64,000 nucleotides of DNA from JAILEN01 sp036723975. Lineage in GTDB: Bacteria > Bacillota > Clostridia > Lachnospirales > Lachnospiraceae. A model generated the notes under the pieces. The model had not been told where the DNA came from. It searched no databases and saw nothing but the letters and a program-made list of their open reading frames with translations. The translations under genes were made by a program, and so were the position numbers. Each line of letters opens with the position of its first letter. Positions within the stretch are counted from its first letter, which is position 1. Below are positions 50,933 to 60,273 of this stretch, piece by piece. Where the stretch lies: the NCBI GenBank assembly GCA_036723975.1, contig DAIMGJ010000009.1:1-64000 (forward strand), written 5' to 3'.

Positions 50933-50959
50933 AAGGAGATGCAAAGTGCATCTCCTTTT
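50933..50959. terminator. Terminator of the transglycosylase gene
   Basis: AAGGAGATGC/GCATCTCCTT with a 5-nt loop directly after the minus-strand stop codon at 50963, usable on both strands. Confidence 0.8.
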
Positions 50960-50962
50960 GTG

Positions 50963-51799
50963 TTATTTATACTCGCTCATAGTTGTTGTCAGTGCCCTGG
51001 AGGCTGCGGAAAGCATTTGCTCGTAGGCGGTGGAAACATCGCCGGACTCCACGCTTAACTCGTTTTGAAATTCCTTTAAAAACAGTGCATAGCTTTCGTG
51101 ATTGGAAAACTCTGAAAGAGATGTTTCCAAAGAGGAAGCAATCTCAGTGTAGTTGGTGGTGGAAGAAGAGGCGATGTCCTTTTCTACAGGGATCGTAACT
51201 CCTTCTTCATAGTAACTAAGAACCTTTTGTACATAGTTTTGTGTCTCAGTAAAAGGAGGAATGCCTCCGTACTTTTTTACATTTCCGCTTCCGGCGTTAT
51301 ATGCGGCCAATGCAAGGGATTTATCTCCGTCATATTTTGCCAATAGTCCGGAAAGCATTTTGGCTCCTCCCATAATGTTGTCGTAGGCATTATAGGGGTT
51401 TTTCACATCCAAAGCCTCAGCGGAGGAGGGCATAAGCTGCATAATACCCATGGCGCCGGCAGAAGATCTTGCGCTTGGATTAAAGTTTGATTCTGCTTTT
51501 GCAACAGCTTTTAAAAACTCTAAGTCGACTCCGTAGGTGTCCGCTGCCTGTTGAAAAATCTGGGATAAGGTCATTTCACCTGTGGTTTGGCTTTCTTTTT
51601 GGACTTTTTCGGATGCAATATGATTCGCCGCATTCGTAAGCATTGCCGCAAAAGGATCGGAAGATGCTGCCGAAGAAGATTCTACCGAAGAAGATTCTAC
51701 CGCAGACTGCGGCTGCTCCTCAGATACTCCTTCTGCAGCTTTTGGAGCCATATATTCTGTTAATAAATATTTGTCATCTGTTTCGATTGTTAATCTCAT
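50963..51799 (-). CDS. Lytic transglycosylase (GH23/SLT domain)
   Basis: 278 aa. The SLT domain at about 85-200 has the catalytic Glu E103 in VAKAESNFNPSA, then SSAGAMGIMQLMPSSA and LALAAYNAGSGNVKKYGG, all family hallmarks. It cleaves peptidoglycan between MurNAc and GlcNAc. There is no signal peptide; the N-terminus MRLTIETDDKYLL and a Ser-rich linker (30-50) suggest export by another route, as with flagellar-type muramidases. GAGGAG precedes the ATG on the minus strand. Confidence 0.9.
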   Translation of the reverse strand: MRLTIETDDKYLLTEYMAPKAAEGVSEEQPQSAVESSSVESSSAASSDPFAAMLTNAANHIASEKVQKESQTTGEMTLSQIFQQAADTYGVDLEFLKAVAKAESNFNPSARSSAGAMGIMQLMPSSAEALDVKNPYNAYDNIMGGAKMLSGLLAKYDGDKSLALAAYNAGSGNVKKYGGIPPFTETQNYVQKVLSYYEEGVTIPVEKDIASSSTTNYTEIASSLETSLSEFSNHESYALFLKEFQNELSVESGDVSTAYEQMLSAASRALTTTMSEYK

Positions 51800-51853
51800 A
51801 GGATTCTCCTCGGAGCCATTATATCAGAATTATCGTCACAAGTAACGGAAATG

Positions 51854-51882
51854 TTTACTTTTGTTAAGAAATTATCTATAAT
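51854..51882 (+). promoter_or_regulatory. Promoter of the hybrid kinase gene
   Basis: TTTACT (51854-51859), 17-bp spacer, TATAAT (51877-51882). A minus-strand TATAAT for the transglycosylase gene lies near 51821-51826. Confidence 0.65.
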
Positions 51883-51928
51883 AAAATGGATTGAAAAAAC
51901 GTGATGGTTTTTCAGTGGGGAAGTTGAT

Positions 51929-54346
51929 ATGAATATGCACCAATTGTCTGATGCCGGACTAAATTTTACGCACTTTAATTCTCAGTATACCGTGGCATCT
52001 ATTTGTTTCGGTATCATTATGATTGTCTTTTTGTGGGTTCGTTATCCGAAGGATAACCCTACTTTAAATGCATTTCGCCGTTTTACAATTGTTACAGTGG
52101 TTGCGGCAGCTTTTGATGTGGCTGCGGCATTTTGTGAGTTTAACAGTAGTGTATCACCCGGTTGGTTAACCCTTATTTTAAACGTAATAAGCAGTATGGT
52201 GACGGCTCTTGCCACCTTCGGCTATACCAAATATGTGGATTCCTATGTCAATGATCAACGTTTGATTTGGATTTCCAGATTCAACGAGATTGTTCTGGTT
52301 TTGGAATGGGCGCTCTTGGTAGTGACGCTGTTTACACCGATTGCCTTATATGTAAATGACCTCGGAGTTTTGCAGCATGGACCTCTGTTTTCCCTGGCAG
52401 TATATGGGGTTCCTTTGTATTATGTGATTGTGGGCACCGCCATTTTATTGCTGCATTATAAATCATATCCGAGACGAACCTTTATTTATTTGATCGGCGC
52501 TGTTATTTTTACTATGGCAGGGCTGATTTTCCAGATTAAATATCAAAATATTCGCGTATTTTCTTTCTTTATTGCTTTGGTTGCAATCTTCGTTTTGCTT
52601 TTGGCATTGGAGACACCGGATTATTATAAGTTGTTAAAAACTTATGAGGAACTTGATCGATCCCGTGAAGAAGCAGAAAATGCAAAGAAGGCTGCCGAGG
52701 CGGCATCTGTTGCAAAGAGTCAGTTCTTGGCTAATATGTCTCACGAGATTCGTACGCCTATGAATACCATTTTGGGTATGGATGAAATGATTCTTCGCGA
52801 AAGCGAAAATGCGATGGTGGTAGAATATGCGCAAAACATTTCTCATGCCGGAAAGACGCTGCTTCAAATTATCAATGATATTCTGGATTTTTCAAAGATT
52901 GAGTCCGGAAAGATGACGATTGTGTCCGAACCATATCATCTTTCTGATATTTTGCAGGAAATCACCACTATGATTAAAGTACGAAGCGATGAGAGTGGTT
53001 TGGTGTTTAAATACGATATTGAAGATAACCTGCCGGATTATCTTTTGGGGGATGAAGTTCGCGTAAAACAGATATTAATTAATGTTTTAAACAATGCGGT
53101 AAAGTATACGGATTACGGACAGGTCTATTTTAAGGTTATCGGAGAAAGAATCATTGTTTCCGATAAGCCCTATGTATCGCTTCAGTTTGTAATCTCAGAT
53201 ACCGGTCGTGGAATGACAAAAGAAGAATTGGAAAACATCTATGTTTCTTTTGAACGATTGGGAGAAAATAAAAACCACAATATCGAAGGTACCGGATTGG
53301 GACTTACGATTACAAAGAATCTTGTGGATTTGATGAATGGTGAAATCCGAGTTGAAAGTGAGCCTCAGAAGGGAAGCAAGTTTACCATTATCCTGAAACA
53401 GGAAGTCTTAAATGAGGAGACGGTTTCGGAATACGCACAGGATCATCGTGGCGTGGAAGAGGCGTATAATCAGAAGTTTACAGCCCCCAATGCCAAGATT
53501 CTAGCAGTGGATGACAATGAGATGAATCTTATGGTGGTTACCAGTTTGCTAAAATCCACACAGATTAAGGTTGTTTTGGCGCATAACGGATATCAGGCCT
53601 TGGATCGTATGCGCGAGGAACGTTTTGATGCGATTTTGTTGGATCATATGATGCCGGGGATAGACGGTGTCGAAGTATTGCAAAAAGCAAAGGAAATGAC
53701 GGAGAATCTTTGTAAAGAGACTCCTGTAATTGTGCTAACAGCAAATGCCATAGCCGGTATGAAAGAAAAATATTTAAACCTAGGGTTTACGGATTATCTT
53801 GCAAAACCGGTAAAAGGCGAAGAATTGGAAGAAATGCTTCTTAAGTATTTGCCAAAGGATAAAGTGGTGATTCAGGAGAAAAAAGAAGCGCATTTTGTTC
53901 CGATTATGAAGAGCAATTATGTCGAGGATGAAATAAAAAAGTCAGATGCAACCACTGATGCAACTGTTCGTATAGTAGAGGAAGAAAATCCATATATTTC
54001 CAAAGAAAACGGAATGAGCTTTTTTGGAAACAATGAAAAGCTCTATTTGGATCTGGTGAAACTGTATGCGGATATTTCTTCGCAAAAAATGGATGAGATT
54101 CGTATGGCATATAATGCTGAAAATTGGACGGACTATACTACCTTTATACATGCATTGAAGTCTTCTTCGAAGAATATCGGAGCTCTTGCGGTTTATGACT
54201 TGGCTCGTCGTGTGGAAGCAGCCGGACATCAGATGGAAAACGAAAAGAACAGGGATTACAGCCTGGAGTTTATCCATAAGAATCAAGAAGAACTGATGCA
54301 TCTGTATGAAGAAACCGTTAAAGTGGCAAAGGAAATGACAGACTAG
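51929..54346 (+). CDS. Hybrid sensor histidine kinase with receiver and Hpt domains
   Basis: 805 aa. Seven to eight N-terminal membrane helices (about 15-230) are followed by a coiled linker. The HisKA domain has H272 (MSHEIRTPMNTI), and the ATPase domain has NVLNNAVKYTD and GTGLGLTITKNLV. The receiver domain carries D572 (LLDHMMPGIDG). The C-terminal Hpt domain carries H741 (FIHALKSSSKNIGA). All phosphorelay residues are present, so it can pass phosphate His-Asp-His to an unlinked regulator. No output regulator is nearby. The amylase gene follows after 12 nt. Confidence 0.95.
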   Translation: MNMHQLSDAGLNFTHFNSQYTVASICFGIIMIVFLWVRYPKDNPTLNAFRRFTIVTVVAAAFDVAAAFCEFNSSVSPGWLTLILNVISSMVTALATFGYTKYVDSYVNDQRLIWISRFNEIVLVLEWALLVVTLFTPIALYVNDLGVLQHGPLFSLAVYGVPLYYVIVGTAILLLHYKSYPRRTFIYLIGAVIFTMAGLIFQIKYQNIRVFSFFIALVAIFVLLLALETPDYYKLLKTYEELDRSREEAENAKKAAEAASVAKSQFLANMSHEIRTPMNTILGMDEMILRESENAMVVEYAQNISHAGKTLLQIINDILDFSKIESGKMTIVSEPYHLSDILQEITTMIKVRSDESGLVFKYDIEDNLPDYLLGDEVRVKQILINVLNNAVKYTDYGQVYFKVIGERIIVSDKPYVSLQFVISDTGRGMTKEELENIYVSFERLGENKNHNIEGTGLGLTITKNLVDLMNGEIRVESEPQKGSKFTIILKQEVLNEETVSEYAQDHRGVEEAYNQKFTAPNAKILAVDDNEMNLMVVTSLLKSTQIKVVLAHNGYQALDRMREERFDAILLDHMMPGIDGVEVLQKAKEMTENLCKETPVIVLTANAIAGMKEKYLNLGFTDYLAKPVKGEELEEMLLKYLPKDKVVIQEKKEAHFVPIMKSNYVEDEIKKSDATTDATVRIVEEENPYISKENGMSFFGNNEKLYLDLVKLYADISSQKMDEIRMAYNAENWTDYTTFIHALKSSSKNIGALAVYDLARRVEAAGHQMENEKNRDYSLEFIHKNQEELMHLYEETVKVAKEMTD

Positions 54347-54358
54347 GAGAATTATATC

Positions 54359-55663
54359 ATGTGGGCGGATGAGAGTGTTTTTTATCAGTTCTATCCCTTG
54401 GGAATGACAGGGGCACCTTATGAAAATGATGGGAAGCTTGAACACCGTTTTTTAAAGGTATTGGATTGGATTCCTCATTTGAACAAACTGGGGGTGAATG
54501 CGGTTTATTTCTCTCCCCTGTTTGAGTCTGATACGCACGGATACAATACCAGAGATTATCGAAAAATAGACACTCGCTTGGGTACAAACGAGGATTTAAA
54601 AAAGGTTTGCGACAAACTCCATGAAAACGGCATTCGAATAATTTTGGATGGTGTTTTTAATCATGCGGGCCGTGGCTTTTTTGCGTTTCAGGATGTGTTA
54701 AAAAATCGGGAGACTTCACAGTATAGGGACTGGTTTTATATTGATTTTAACGGAAACTCAGCCTACAACGACGGACTTTGGTACGAAGGTTGGGAAGGAA
54801 ACTTTGATTTGGTAAAGCTAAATCTTTCCAATCCGGCGGTTCGGGAGTATTTACTTGGAAGTGTTAAGTTCTGGATTGATGAATTCGATATCGACGGACT
54901 TCGGTTGGATGTCGCTTACATGGTAGATCGAAATTTCTTAAAGGAACTTCGTTGGAATTGCGATCAGTGGAAAGAGGAGTTCTTTTTGCTTGGCGAGATT
55001 TTAGGCGGGGACTACAAAACGATTATGAATGATGAAATGTGTCATTCCGCCACCAATTATGAATGCTTCAAGGGTATTTATTCTGCGTTAAACTCACTTA
55101 ACTTATTTGAAATCGTGCATTCTTTGCTACGGCAGTATGGACCGGAAAACTGGACCCTTTATCGGGGATGGCATCCGGTGGCCTTTGTGGATAATCATGA
55201 TGTGACGCGAATAGCCTCCAATCTGAATCGAAAAGAGCATATCCCCTTGGCTTACGGAATTATGTTTGCCATGCCGGGGATTCCTATGATTTACTACGGA
55301 AGTGAATGGGGGATAGAGGGACATAAAAACCAAGGAGATCCCGCACTTCGACCCGCGGTGGAAAAACCTGAGTGGAACGAATTGACCGATACGGTGGCAG
55401 CTATGGCTCGGGCGTACCTTATGTCTAAGCCGCTTCAATATGGTGATTTTTCCAGTATGATTCTGGAAAACCAGCATTGTATTTTTGTGCGAAATTATGA
55501 GGGAGAACGTGTACTTTGCGCGGTAAATGCTTCAGATTGCGAGCATACATTCCATGGAGATTTTCAAGCCGGCTGCGCAACCGATTTGATCACCGGAAAT
55601 ACAGTCGACTTTGGCGGAGGACTTACCATGCCACCCAACTCCGTTATGTTTTTAAAGCCTTGA
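54359..55663 (+). CDS. Intracellular alpha-amylase family (GH13) enzyme
   Basis: 434 aa without a signal peptide. GH13 regions: GVNAVYFSPLF, DGVFNHAG, GLRLDVAY with nucleophile D184, GEILGG with acid/base E213, and FVDNHDV with D281. It probably acts on maltodextrins or glycogen fragments in the cytosol. GGAGAAT precedes the ATG. It lies 12 nt after the hybrid kinase gene, possibly co-transcribed. The stop codon lies inside its own terminator stem. Confidence 0.93.
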   Translation: MWADESVFYQFYPLGMTGAPYENDGKLEHRFLKVLDWIPHLNKLGVNAVYFSPLFESDTHGYNTRDYRKIDTRLGTNEDLKKVCDKLHENGIRIILDGVFNHAGRGFFAFQDVLKNRETSQYRDWFYIDFNGNSAYNDGLWYEGWEGNFDLVKLNLSNPAVREYLLGSVKFWIDEFDIDGLRLDVAYMVDRNFLKELRWNCDQWKEEFFLLGEILGGDYKTIMNDEMCHSATNYECFKGIYSALNSLNLFEIVHSLLRQYGPENWTLYRGWHPVAFVDNHDVTRIASNLNRKEHIPLAYGIMFAMPGIPMIYYGSEWGIEGHKNQGDPALRPAVEKPEWNELTDTVAAMARAYLMSKPLQYGDFSSMILENQHCIFVRNYEGERVLCAVNASDCEHTFHGDFQAGCATDLITGNTVDFGGGLTMPPNSVMFLKP

Positions 55664-55684
55664 CATAACAAGGCTTTTTTTTTA
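55654..55684 (+). terminator. Terminator overlapping the amylase stop codon
   Basis: AAAGCCTTG-ACATAA-CAAGGCTTT followed by a long T run. The left arm contains the last codons and the TGA. Confidence 0.93.
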
Positions 55685-55729
55685 TATTTTTCTACAATAG
55701 ATTTAGGAGAGAAAAAAGGTTACAAGACT

Positions 55730-56995
55730 ATGAAAGAAGCATTTTTGACAAAAGAAAAAGCAGAAGAGATTGCAGCACAGATTCCCACGCCTTTTCATGT
55801 ATATGACGAGGCCGGAATTCGAAAGAATGTAAAGGCGATTTACGATGCATTTTCCTGGAACAAAGGATTTCGCGAGTATTTTGCAGTTAAGGCAAATGCC
55901 AATCCGTTTTTGATAAAGATTTTAAATGAGTATGGTTGCGGTTGCGATTGCTCTTCTATGACGGAATTGATGCTTTCCGATGCCATCGGCATCAGGGAAG
56001 AGGGCATTATGTTTTCTTCCAACGATACCCCGCCGGAGGAGTTTGCTTATGCCAACAGCCTTGGCGCCATTATTAACTTAGATGATTTTACACAGATTCA
56101 AGTGCTGGAAGAAACCATTGGAGACTTCCCGGAAACTATGAGCTGCCGTTATAACCCGGGCGGTGTGTTTACAATTTCCAACGGGATTATGGATAATCCG
56201 GGAGATGCCAAATACGGCATGACTAAGGAGCAAATCATTGAAGCCTACAAGATTTTGAAAGATAAGGGCGTAAAGAACTTTGGTATTCATTCTTTCTTGG
56301 TCAGCAATACCGTGACCAATGATTATTATCCGATGTTGGCCCGGACGTTGTTTGAACTTGTGGTGGAGATTTCTAAAAAGACCGGATGCAAGTTTTCTTT
56401 CATTAACTTATCAGGCGGGGTGGGAATTCCTTATACCCCTGACCAGAGGGCCAATGATATCTATGCCATCGCCGACGGAGTGCATAAGGCATATGACGAG
56501 ATTCTTGTTCCTGCAGGCCTTGGTGATGTAGCGATTTACACAGAGATGGGACGCTATATGACAGGCCCCTATGGCGCTCTCGTGACCCGTGCCATTAATG
56601 AGAAGCATACCTATAAGGAATATGTGGGCGTGGATGCTTGTGCGGTAAATTTGATGCGTCCCGCCATGTATGGCTCATATCATCACATCACAGTTTTGGG
56701 AAAGGAAAATGAGCCTTGCACCGAGACCTATGATGTGGTTGGCTCTTTGTGTGAAAACAACGATAAGTTTGCCGTTGATCGAAAGTTACCGAAGATAGAA
56801 CGTGGGGATTTGCTTTATATTCATGATACGGGAGCACACGGATATTCCATGGGATACAGCTACAACGGTAAATTAAAATCCGCAGAAGTATTGCTTCATG
56901 AAGATGGAAGCTTTGAAATGATTCGAAGAGCAGAGACACCAAAGGATTACTTTGCTACCTTTGATTGCTTCGATGTGCTGAAGGATATGAAGTAG
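55730..56995 (+). CDS. lysA: Diaminopimelate decarboxylase-type PLP enzyme
   Basis: 421 aa, fold-type III PLP decarboxylase. The PLP lysine is K54 (EYFAVKANANP), with NLSGGVGIPY, EMGRYMTGPYGALVT, SLCENNDKFA and HDTGAHGYSMGYSYNG, the last two matching LysA. It converts meso-diaminopimelate to lysine. The arrangement fits the LysA group better than ornithine/arginine decarboxylases, though the substrate is assigned by similarity only. AGGAG lies about 16-20 nt before the ATG. A structured element follows the stop directly. Confidence 0.87.
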   Translation: MKEAFLTKEKAEEIAAQIPTPFHVYDEAGIRKNVKAIYDAFSWNKGFREYFAVKANANPFLIKILNEYGCGCDCSSMTELMLSDAIGIREEGIMFSSNDTPPEEFAYANSLGAIINLDDFTQIQVLEETIGDFPETMSCRYNPGGVFTISNGIMDNPGDAKYGMTKEQIIEAYKILKDKGVKNFGIHSFLVSNTVTNDYYPMLARTLFELVVEISKKTGCKFSFINLSGGVGIPYTPDQRANDIYAIADGVHKAYDEILVPAGLGDVAIYTEMGRYMTGPYGALVTRAINEKHTYKEYVGVDACAVNLMRPAMYGSYHHITVLGKENEPCTETYDVVGSLCENNDKFAVDRKLPKIERGDLLYIHDTGAHGYSMGYSYNGKLKSAEVLLHEDGSFEMIRRAETPKDYFATFDCFDVLKDMK

Positions 56996-57129
56996 GCAGG
57001 CGAGGAATACCCGCACACGCGATGTGGGTGGGACTTGACTCTCGCCTGCCGGCTCGGTCGGTGCTCCTCGCTGCGCGAGGGTCGTCCACCGGACGACCGC
57101 ACCCCACCCGATGTTGCGTGGCAACATCT
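56995..57129. ncRNA. GC-rich branched palindromic element after lysA
   Basis: It begins on the last base of the lysA stop codon. Stems: GGCAGGCGAG (56995-57004) with CTCGCCTGCC (57041-57050); GGTGC (57060-57064) with GCACC (57099-57103), enclosing CCTCGC-TGC-GCGAGG and GGTCGTCC-ACC-GGACGACC; then GATGTTGC-GTG-GCAACATC (57110-57128). The GC content is far above the surroundings. It may be a structured RNA or a dispersed palindromic repeat. Short matches to the tRNA-Leu sequence (GGTGGGACTTGA, CGATGTTGC) suggest part of it could derive from a tRNA copy. Confidence 0.5.
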
Positions 57130-57157
57130 TATTGGGTTCAAAATTCACAATATATAA

Positions 57158-57192
57158 AAAAAGGAATCCAGTCGAGACTGGATTCCTTTTTT
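57158..57192. terminator. Bidirectional terminator beside tRNA-Leu
   Basis: AAGGAATCCAGTC/GACTGGATTCCTT with a 2-nt apex and A/T runs on both sides. It ends the minus-strand tRNA transcript and any transcript from lysA. Confidence 0.92.
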
Positions 57193-57194
57193 CA

Positions 57195-57277
57195 TGCAGG
57201 TGGTGGGACTTGAACCCACACGATGTTGCCACCGTCAGATTTTGAGTCTGATGCGTCTGCCATTCCGCCACACCTGC
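57195..57277 (-). tRNA. tRNA-Leu (CAA anticodon)
   Basis: Class II tRNA on the minus strand, 83 nt. The acceptor GCAGGTG pairs with CACCTGC, the anticodon stem TCAGA/TCTGA holds the loop CTCAAAA (anticodon CAA), the long variable arm is CGGTGGCAACATCG, and the T arm is GTGGG-TTCAAGT-CCCAC. It reads UUG codons. CCA is not encoded. Confidence 0.95.
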
Positions 57278-57331
57278 AACGAAACAAATAATACCATAAC
57301 AAAAATAAGATTTCAACCGCTTTTTTTCGTT

Positions 57332-58669
57332 TTATACAGTTTTCTTTTTCCGTTGATAAAGATAGTAAAGAATCAGCACGACGGAACTGATACTCCAGGT
57401 GATGGGATATACCACGTAGGTCATATAAATCGTGTGTATAAACATGGAGGTAATAGTGAGAATCAGGATTCTGGCCACGCACCAACAAAACAGGAATACA
57501 AACATGGGAACCATAGGTTTTCCGATACCTCGGAGGACCGCTGACATAAAATGGGTAAAGGCACACAGAAAGAAAAACAAGGTAACAATATGTGCGCGCT
57601 CTACACCATAGAAGATGACATCCGGGTTTTTGTCAAAGAGTCGTACAATGGGTTCTGCAAAGATATACAAAAGGATGCCTAAAACTTCGCCTGAAAGAAG
57701 AGTACACAGTGCACCGAAACGGATTCCTTTTTTTACGCGGTCATGTTTTCCTGCACCGATGTTTTGACTAACAAAGGTGGTGATGGCCATACAAAAGCTG
57801 GTAACGGGAATAAACATAAATCCTTCAACTTTTACGTAAGCGCCGATTCCGGCCATGGCGTTTTCTCCGAAGGAGTTGATGTAGGACTGAATAACCACGT
57901 TGGAAAATGCCATAATAGAGTTTTGCAGTCCTGAAGGCAGGCCGAAGTGAAGAATTCGCTTTACCATCTTGGGAGTCATACCAAGTTTTCGAAAGTCGAT
58001 TCGATAATCCGCATCCGTATGCATCAAACGTCTTAAACACAAAATTGCACTGGATAACTGGGATACCGCAGTGGCAAATGCTGCTGCGCCTACGCCAAAT
58101 CCAAACCCCCGAATCAAGATCAAATCCAAAGCAACATTAACAATGGATGAAAAAATCAAATAGTACAAGGGATGCTTGGAGTCTCCGGATGCCTGAAGAA
58201 TACTCATAAAGACATTGTACATAATAAAGCCTAAAGAACCGGAAAAATAAACTCGAAAATACATCACAGAGTCCGGATATACATTGGCCGGAGTGCTCAT
58301 TAGAATAAGAATCTGTGGGGTAAGCAAAACTCCGATCAGCGTCATAAGAACAGAGGAGATTAGTCCGAGAGCCACAGTGGTGTGAACTGCTGCTTCTGTG
58401 TTCTTTTTGTCTTCGGCACCGATAAATCGGGCAATGACTACGCCGGCACCCATAGAGATTCCGTTAAAGAAACCGATTATTAAAAAAATCAGGTTTCCTG
58501 CGGAGGAAACGGCTGCCAAGGCGTTGCTTCCCACGAAGTTTCCAACAATAAGAGAGTCAACGGCGTTATATAATTGTTGAAACAGATTTCCTAAAAATAA
58601 GGGAAGGGCAAATGAGATTAGTTTCTTTTGAATGGATCCTTCCGTCATAAGTTCTTTTTTTGTATTCAT
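57332..58669 (-). CDS. MATE family efflux transporter
   Basis: 445 aa, about 12 membrane segments. The N-terminus has PLFLGNLFQQLYNAVDSLIV and ALAAVSSAG, then GISMGAGVVIARFIGAED. It is paralogous to the MATE gene at 8615 but on the opposite strand and unlinked to a regulator. Substrate unknown. The ATG at 58669 has a weak upstream site. It ends close to tRNA-Leu on the same strand. Confidence 0.93.
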   Translation of the reverse strand: MNTKKELMTEGSIQKKLISFALPLFLGNLFQQLYNAVDSLIVGNFVGSNALAAVSSAGNLIFLIIGFFNGISMGAGVVIARFIGAEDKKNTEAAVHTTVALGLISSVLMTLIGVLLTPQILILMSTPANVYPDSVMYFRVYFSGSLGFIMYNVFMSILQASGDSKHPLYYLIFSSIVNVALDLILIRGFGFGVGAAAFATAVSQLSSAILCLRRLMHTDADYRIDFRKLGMTPKMVKRILHFGLPSGLQNSIMAFSNVVIQSYINSFGENAMAGIGAYVKVEGFMFIPVTSFCMAITTFVSQNIGAGKHDRVKKGIRFGALCTLLSGEVLGILLYIFAEPIVRLFDKNPDVIFYGVERAHIVTLFFFLCAFTHFMSAVLRGIGKPMVPMFVFLFCWCVARILILTITSMFIHTIYMTYVVYPITWSISSVVLILYYLYQRKKKTV

Positions 58670-58774
58670 ACTTCTATCCTAATGGTACAGTAGCTTTTAA
58701 TCAAGATAATTATTCTATTTCCAAAGAGAATCTGCTATGATGAGGTGGAAGAAATGATACTAAAGGATGGGAGT

Positions 58775-59635
58775 ATGAAAAAGCTTATTACAAAACGAAA
58801 TCTGACCACCTTGGCTTGCGTTGTGGGTTCGTCTGCATTAATGTCCTTTGCCATGCATATCTTTATGGAAGATGCGTCGCTTTTGCCGGCGGGATTTATG
58901 GGTGTATCCACGATTGTGCATATGCTTCTGTTACAGTCCGGGATTGATGTTCCTACCTCTATTATTTTGATTTGTATCAATTTCCCGGTGGCAATTTTTT
59001 GCGCGAAAAAGATATCCAAACGATTTGTGTTTTTTTCTTTGACTCAGATTTTACTGTTGTCATTGTTTTTGCATATTATGCCGGTATATCCGATTTTTGA
59101 TGACAACGTGATTTTAAATGTCATCTTCGGAGGATGTATTTACGGTTTTTCCACAGCATTGGCCCTTCGTGGCGGTGCATCCACAGGAGGTACCGACTTT
59201 ATTGCATTATATGTTTCCAACAAAACGGGAAAAGAAATTTGGATGGGGGTCTTTGCCTTTAACTGTTTTTTGCTGGTATTGTTCGGATATTTGTTTGGAT
59301 GGGAAAACGCGGGATATTCCATTGTGTTCCAGTATATTTCCACTCATGCCATTACCACATTCCACAATCGTTACAAACGGGTGATGATGCAAATCTTTAC
59401 CAAGATTCCGAACCAAGTGGTGGAAGAGTACTTACATCGCTTTACCCATGGAATTACTGTTTTCGACGGAACTGGAGGTTATACCGGAGAAAGTACGTCC
59501 ATGCTGATTTCCGTGACATCATCTTACGAGCTGCAGGATGCAATTGAAGTGATTCGAAAAGCCGATCCCGACGCGATTATTAATGTTACAAAAACATCGG
59601 AATTTATTGGTAAATTCGATCAACCTAAATTATAG
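58775..59635 (+). CDS. YitT family membrane protein (DUF2179 domain)
   Basis: 286 aa. The start at 58775 (MKKLITKRNLTTL) lies after GGGAG; the in-frame ATG at 58745 is at the likely transcription start, since TATGAT is at 58734-58739. Five to six membrane helices (about 10-190) include GGASTGGTDFIALY, the YitT signature. A C-terminal DUF2179 domain (about 215-285, HGITVFDGTGGYTGE) follows. The molecular function of the family is unknown. It ends at the second copy of the two-tier terminator. Confidence 0.88.
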   Translation: MKKLITKRNLTTLACVVGSSALMSFAMHIFMEDASLLPAGFMGVSTIVHMLLLQSGIDVPTSIILICINFPVAIFCAKKISKRFVFFSLTQILLLSLFLHIMPVYPIFDDNVILNVIFGGCIYGFSTALALRGGASTGGTDFIALYVSNKTGKEIWMGVFAFNCFLLVLFGYLFGWENAGYSIVFQYISTHAITTFHNRYKRVMMQIFTKIPNQVVEEYLHRFTHGITVFDGTGGYTGESTSMLISVTSSYELQDAIEVIRKADPDAIINVTKTSEFIGKFDQPKL

Positions 59636-59640
59636 AAATA

Positions 59641-59710
59641 AAAAAATCGTAAATACTTTTCATGAAGGGCGCTTCTTTGGCGCCCGATGAAAATGTATTT
59701 ACGATTTTTT
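59641..59710. terminator. Long two-tier terminator hairpin (core copy 2)
   Basis: The outer stem AAATCGTAAATAC/GTATTTACGATTT, middle TTTTCAT/ATGAAAA and inner GGGCGC/GCGCCC are flanked by A and T runs, so it works on both strands between convergent genes. The middle and inner part is nearly identical to 7592-7628, but the outer arms are unrelated and still fully paired. Confidence 0.92.
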
Positions 59711-59733
59711 AATAGTATTCTTTGATAATCTAA

Positions 59734-60237
59734 CTAGCGTGCTAGAAGATCAATGATTTCTCCCAAATACACCGTGTGGTAGTCACCATTGGGATAAAAC
59801 TCCTTTTTGTATGCATCCGGAATATTCTCGGGAAGAATCGGAGCGGAGCATAACTTTTTGCAGATAATTACAAAGTTTCCCTCATCGATGAAAGGAACGT
59901 TTAAATCGTGGTTGATATTTAAACGAGCGTTTGCAATTTTATCCTCATCTCGTCCGGAAACCGCTCCTAAATATTTTAAGGAACTGCGAAACTTGTCTTC
60001 AAAGAAGGTAACGGAAAATAAATCACCGCTGTCCAGGAACTCTTTGGTGTAACGGGACTCACGAACATAGATGTTTACAACGTTCTTGTTCCATAAAACA
60101 CCCATGCCTCCCCAGGAAGCAGTCATTGCGTTAACTTTGCCGTCTTTTTCGGCGGTAATAACCCCCCAACTTTTTCCAATCAACGTGAAGGGGTTAATCT
60201 CAATTGTATCTATGGGATATGGTTGAAATGTGTGCAT
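59734..60237 (-). CDS. Flavin reductase-like (split-barrel FMN-binding) protein
   Basis: 167 aa. The start at 60237 (MHTFQPYPIDTIEINPF) has GAGAGG upstream on the minus strand; an ATG 20 codons earlier is not supported. The region VNAMTASWGGMGVLWNKNVV is the FMN-binding flavin-reductase signature, followed by VRESRYTKEFLDSG and SVTFF. It binds FMN and may reduce flavin or serve as a small redox protein. Its promoter overlaps that of ilvE. Confidence 0.88.
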   Translation of the reverse strand: MHTFQPYPIDTIEINPFTLIGKSWGVITAEKDGKVNAMTASWGGMGVLWNKNVVNIYVRESRYTKEFLDSGDLFSVTFFEDKFRSSLKYLGAVSGRDEDKIANARLNINHDLNVPFIDEGNFVIICKKLCSAPILPENIPDAYKKEFYPNGDYHTVYLGEIIDLLAR

Positions 60238-60273
60238 AAGTACCTCTCTTTTTTGATAAAAACTCTCCTTATA

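Noticed and set aside
56873..57316. Minus-strand 147-aa reading frame
   Set aside because: It runs through tRNA-Leu, a terminator and the GC-rich palindrome cluster; it is a shadow frame.
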